A stretch of DNA of 64,000 nt from Fimbriiglobus ruber (GTDB taxonomy: Bacteria; Planctomycetota; Planctomycetia; Gemmatales; Gemmataceae): the NCBI RefSeq assembly GCF_002197845.1, contig NZ_NIDE01000019.1, forward strand, positions 434,001 through 498,000, written 5' to 3'. Under the pieces are notes generated by a model. The model searched no databases and was not told the origin of the DNA. It saw nothing but the letters and a program-made list of their open reading frames with translations. The translations under genes were made by a program, and so were the position numbers. Each line of letters starts with the position of its first letter. The stretch's first letter is position 1. Positions 61,632-64,000 of the stretch are shown piece after piece.

Positions 61632-62918
61632 TTAGGCCGGCCGACGGACCAACGTGAGGAGGGCCACGAGTGCGATCAGGGGCGCGAGGCCGGCGATGAA
61701 CAGGCCGGCGTTGTAGTTCTTCATCTCTTGAATGTGGGCACCGATTTCGATTTGGAAGATACTTGAGGCGATCCACCCGGTCGCGGCCAGTGTGCCGGAA
61801 AGCAACCCCATGCGGGCCGCCGACAGTTCTTGCACGAAAGCATAATAGTACGGGTGAAGACCCAAGATCCCTCCCCCGGCAATCATCAGCAGGGCGACCA
61901 TGAGCAGCTTGCTGTCAACGAATGGTACGACGGCCGCCAGGGCCACCAGACCGGTGAAGCCGGTGAACCCGATGCGCCGGGCTACGTAGACCGGTGTGCC
62001 ATAGGCAGCGAGCAACTTCACCAACAACCCGGCGGCGATGCAGCCCACGTCGGTGGCGATGAAATACGCGAACACGCAAAGGCGAGTGACCGTGGGCGAA
62101 AGCCCATGATAGTCCTGCAGGAACAACGGCAGCCACGCTCGGAGGAACTGCCAGCTCACATTCAGGCAACTAATCACGATCGCGAGCCCCACGAACTGAC
62201 GTACAACGACAGCCCAACTCGCGGTCGAGGTATCAACGGCGGCCGGCGGAAGCGCGCCCTCAAGGTCGCCGCGACGGATGAGAGAAGCCCAGAGAGGCAC
62301 CCACATCAGCCCAGCAATTCCGACGGACCAGAACGCAAACTCCCACCCGGCATTCGCGCGGTCCGCGATTTCGATGTACACGGGAACCGCGATCGCGCCG
62401 AGCGACGCACCGCTTTGTAATAACGCATTTCCAAACGGGCGGTCTTTCGCGGTCAATATTTGGCGCACAGTCAACAGCGCACAGGGCCAGTGCCCCGCTT
62501 CAAAAAATCCGAGCGCCGTCCGGCAAGTGAGTACCCATCGGAACGGTCCCGCGCCCGGGTCGTCCCCCGCCCGGACCAGCCAGTCGGTGAAGCCATCTTG
62601 GCCCGCGAACGCGGTCGCGATTCCGGCCGCCGACCACCCGGCCAGCACCACCGGGTACAACCGCCGCGGACCGACCCGGTCGGCCACCGCGCCGAACACG
62701 ATGGACCCGGCCGCGAACGCGAACCCGAAACATCCCTCTAATATCCCGATGCGGCGCTCCGCGATCTGATACTTCGCCTTCAGTACCGGCATCGAGACCG
62801 AGGAGACCTGGCGGTCCGCGTAGTTCAGAAACGTGGCCAGCAGGAGAACGGCACAGACCCACCACTTCCACGACGGCGGGCGGGCGGGGAGAGGTTCGGA
62901 CGCGGCGGGCGTACTCAT
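61632..62918 (-). CDS. MFS transporter
   Basis: 428 residues from ATG 62918, which overlaps the creatininase-family stop by 4 bp (ATGA). About 12 membrane segments. Family features: LLATFLNYADRQVSSVSMPVLKAKY in helix 1, GAVADRVGPRRLYPVVLAGWSAAG after helix 2, and ALGFFEAGHWPCALLTVRQILTAKDRPFGNALLQSGASLG, all typical of the anion:cation symporter group (hexuronates, phosphorylated or acidic sugars). The tight coupling to a creatininase-family amidohydrolase suggests that the carrier imports that enzyme's substrate. The specific compound is unknown. Confidence 0.9.
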   Translation of the reverse strand: MSTPAASEPLPARPPSWKWWVCAVLLLATFLNYADRQVSSVSMPVLKAKYQIAERRIGILEGCFGFAFAAGSIVFGAVADRVGPRRLYPVVLAGWSAAGIATAFAGQDGFTDWLVRAGDDPGAGPFRWVLTCRTALGFFEAGHWPCALLTVRQILTAKDRPFGNALLQSGASLGAIAVPVYIEIADRANAGWEFAFWSVGIAGLMWVPLWASLIRRGDLEGALPPAAVDTSTASWAVVVRQFVGLAIVISCLNVSWQFLRAWLPLFLQDYHGLSPTVTRLCVFAYFIATDVGCIAAGLLVKLLAAYGTPVYVARRIGFTGFTGLVALAAVVPFVDSKLLMVALLMIAGGGILGLHPYYYAFVQELSAARMGLLSGTLAATGWIASSIFQIEIGAHIQEMKNYNAGLFIAGLAPLIALVALLTLVRRPA

Positions 62919-63673
62919 CCGTTCCAACTCCGTCCGTCCCATTTCAGGACTCGTTCGAGTAAAGCGACCACGTCCGCGGCGAACAGTTGGAACAGCATCT
63001 CGCCCTTCTCGGCGGTGGCGGCGGCAGGGTCGCCGATGTGGCCGGGGACGGTGCGCTCCTTGGTGATCCACCCGCGGCTGGCGGGGAGGAACGGGTCACC
63101 GAACTCCACGGCTTCGAGGTCGATGACGTTACCCACGAGGTGCGGGGCGAGTCGCAGCATCATGGACGTCTCCCACTCGCAGGCGTGGCCCATCTGCGTC
63201 TGCCGGGTCGCCGGGCTCGCCTTGTTCGGTTCGGCCCCGAGGCTCCAATACGTGGCGAAGAGAAACAGTAGGTCGTCGCGGTGGCGATACCGCTGCCGGG
63301 CTTCAAACACCGCTTGTTTGCCGGGAACGTCGTTACCGCCGTGGCCGTTCACGAACACGAGCCGCTTGAAGCCGTGGGCCACGAAGTTGTCGAGCAAGCC
63401 GTTGAGCAAGTCGAGGTACACCCGCGGCGGTGCGGACAAGGTGCCCGGGAAATCGAGGTGGTGGTCCGAGTTCCCGAGCCACTGGAGTGGCGCGAAGAGT
63501 ACCCGGTCGCCGAGCTTTTCCGCCGCGCGGCGAACGACTTCGCCCGCGAGCAAGCTGTCCGTAAACAGCGGCATGTGCCGCCCGTGCTGTTCCAGTGCGG
63601 CGACCGGAAAGACGACCGGCGTGTTCTTGTCCAGCGCCGCGATCGCGGGCCACGTAAGATCGGTGAGTTGCAT
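62915..63673 (-). CDS. Creatininase-family amidohydrolase
   Basis: 252 residues from ATG 63673; an upstream GTG adds 11 residues outside the family pattern. The family hydrolyses cyclic or linear amides with two metal ions. Metal ligands: LEQHGRHMPLFTDS (Glu28, His30, Asp39), FVNGHGGNDVPGKQ and GHACEWETSMMLRLAP. The NSDHHLDFPGTLSAPPRVYLDLLNGLLDNFVAHGFKRLVFVNGHGGN run is diagnostic. Cytoplasmic, no signal peptide. Members degrade creatinine or 3-dehydro-guanidino intermediates or act in cofactor synthesis (MftE). Coupled to an MFS carrier by a 4-bp overlap, so catabolism of an imported amide is likely here. Confidence 0.9.
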   Translation of the reverse strand: MQLTDLTWPAIAALDKNTPVVFPVAALEQHGRHMPLFTDSLLAGEVVRRAAEKLGDRVLFAPLQWLGNSDHHLDFPGTLSAPPRVYLDLLNGLLDNFVAHGFKRLVFVNGHGGNDVPGKQAVFEARQRYRHRDDLLFLFATYWSLGAEPNKASPATRQTQMGHACEWETSMMLRLAPHLVGNVIDLEAVEFGDPFLPASRGWITKERTVPGHIGDPAAATAEKGEMLFQLFAADVVALLERVLKWDGRSWNG

Positions 63674-63700
63674 AAGGGCAGGAGATCTCCAAAAATCATT

Positions 63701-63797
63701 GGCCACAGATCAACGTAGATAAACACAGATCAGAAAATAACAACAACCTTATCTGCATGTCTGATCCGTGTTCATCTGCGTTGATCTGCGGCGAAAA
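63701..63797. repeat. Inverted phased CAGATCAAC-type repeat
   Basis: GGCCACAGATCAACGTAGATAAACACAGATCAG is followed, after about 28 bases, by CTGATCCGTGTTCATCTGCGTTGATCTGCGGC, its imperfect reverse complement. The 10-base phasing matches the copies at 28550, 40912, 59217 and 61428. It lies between the amidohydrolase stop and the creatininase start. Confidence 0.75.
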
Positions 63798-64000
63798 TTA
63801 CTCTTTTGCTTCGTACACGACTTTGCCGCCGACCACGGTGTACAGCACTTTTGTTTCACGAATGTCGTCTACGGGACAGGAGAGGATGTCGCGGTCGACG
63901 ACGATCAGGTCGCCGAGTTTGCCGGCTTCCAGGGTGCCTTTTTCGCTCTCTTCGTGGTGGAGGTAGGCGTTGTTGGTCGTGTACAGGCGGAGGGCCTGTT
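63798..64000 (-). CDS. Amidohydrolase, C-terminal part (runs off window)
   Basis: Only the last 66 codons and the stop lie in the window; the 5' end is beyond 64000. The translated end contains TNNAYLHHEESEKGTLEAGKLGDLIVVDRDIL and TKVLYTVVGGKVVYEAKE, the usual C-terminal strand of the amidohydrolase superfamily (YtcJ-like/amidohydrolase 3), where AGKLGDLIVVDRD is highly characteristic. The metal-binding residues lie outside. It precedes the creatininase gene on the same strand, with a repeat between, so the three genes may form an amide-degrading cluster. Confidence 0.8.
   Translation of the reverse strand, partial: QALRLYTTNNAYLHHEESEKGTLEAGKLGDLIVVDRDILSCPVDDIRETKVLYTVVGGKVVYEAKE

Overview
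The window reads as a chromosomal segment of a large, GC-rich planctomycete genome, most likely in or near the Gemmataceae; the exact genus is inference. The indicators are family content rather than a marker gene: three DUF1559 pseudopilin-like proteins, paired DUF1549 and DUF1501 secreted proteins, duplicated DUF1080 domains, a twin-arginine Gfo/Idh/MocA oxidoreductase, a cytochrome c / copper monooxygenase / redoxin fusion, and intergenic spaces crowded with hairpin repeats. No rRNA, tRNA, CRISPR array, phage or intact transposase gene was found.

Layout. 1-1172: gene-free, repeat-rich. 1173-5651: SNF2 helicase overlapping a small upstream partner, a DUF2007 membrane protein and a secreted-type metalloprotease. 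5674-10097: sugar-oriented secreted proteins (Gfo/Idh/MocA, double DUF1080) divergent from a DUF1501 protein. 10228-15165: a likely muropeptide-salvage operon (sodium:solute symporter, a MurQ etherase fused to a BadF-type sugar kinase, a GHL10-type glycoside hydrolase) ending in a 24-bp perfect hairpin. 15258-19945: a lipoprotein, two pseudopilin-like proteins and a sigma-54 activator. 20135-27022: NadB divergent from a 1150-residue protein followed by a MoxR ATPase; together the last two look like part of a MoxR-type NTP-dependent conflict/assembly system whose vWA partner is not next to them. 27030-36068: metallohydrolase, TIM-barrel isomerase, UvrD/PcrA helicase, AcpS, DUF4058 and small envelope proteins.

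36254-40279 is a 1341-residue Pls/PosA-type one-module NRPS with a membrane and left-handed beta-helix tail. 40324-46270 holds a PepSY-like protein, a lipase, an ABC-2 permease and a glycoside hydrolase. infC (IF-3) lies at 46410-46949 and probably starts at a non-canonical ATC codon. Then come a BCP peroxiredoxin, a second lipoprotein plus DUF1559 pair, an MsbA-type ABC exporter, a Tyr/Gly/Pro-rich secreted protein, a membrane protein and an overlapping DUF1549-DUF1501 pair (53590-56507). The right end carries a zinc-ribbon protein, the three-domain copper/heme/redoxin protein, a copper amine oxidase, an MFS transporter overlapping a creatininase-family hydrolase, and the C-terminus of an amidohydrolase.

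Most notable are the non-coding structures. A 319-bp element at 25523-25841 has 53-bp identical inverted arms, each leading into a long hairpin whose stems differ by paired (compensatory) changes around a conserved CARAGC loop. Two REPIN-like elements, 10-bp-phased repeats at five loci, and several sigma-54-like promoters close to a sigma-54 activator gene add to this. Start codons were often moved inward from the longest open frame to fit signal peptides, family N-termini and Shine-Dalgarno sequences. Family assignments are made by eye from conserved motifs, without database searches.
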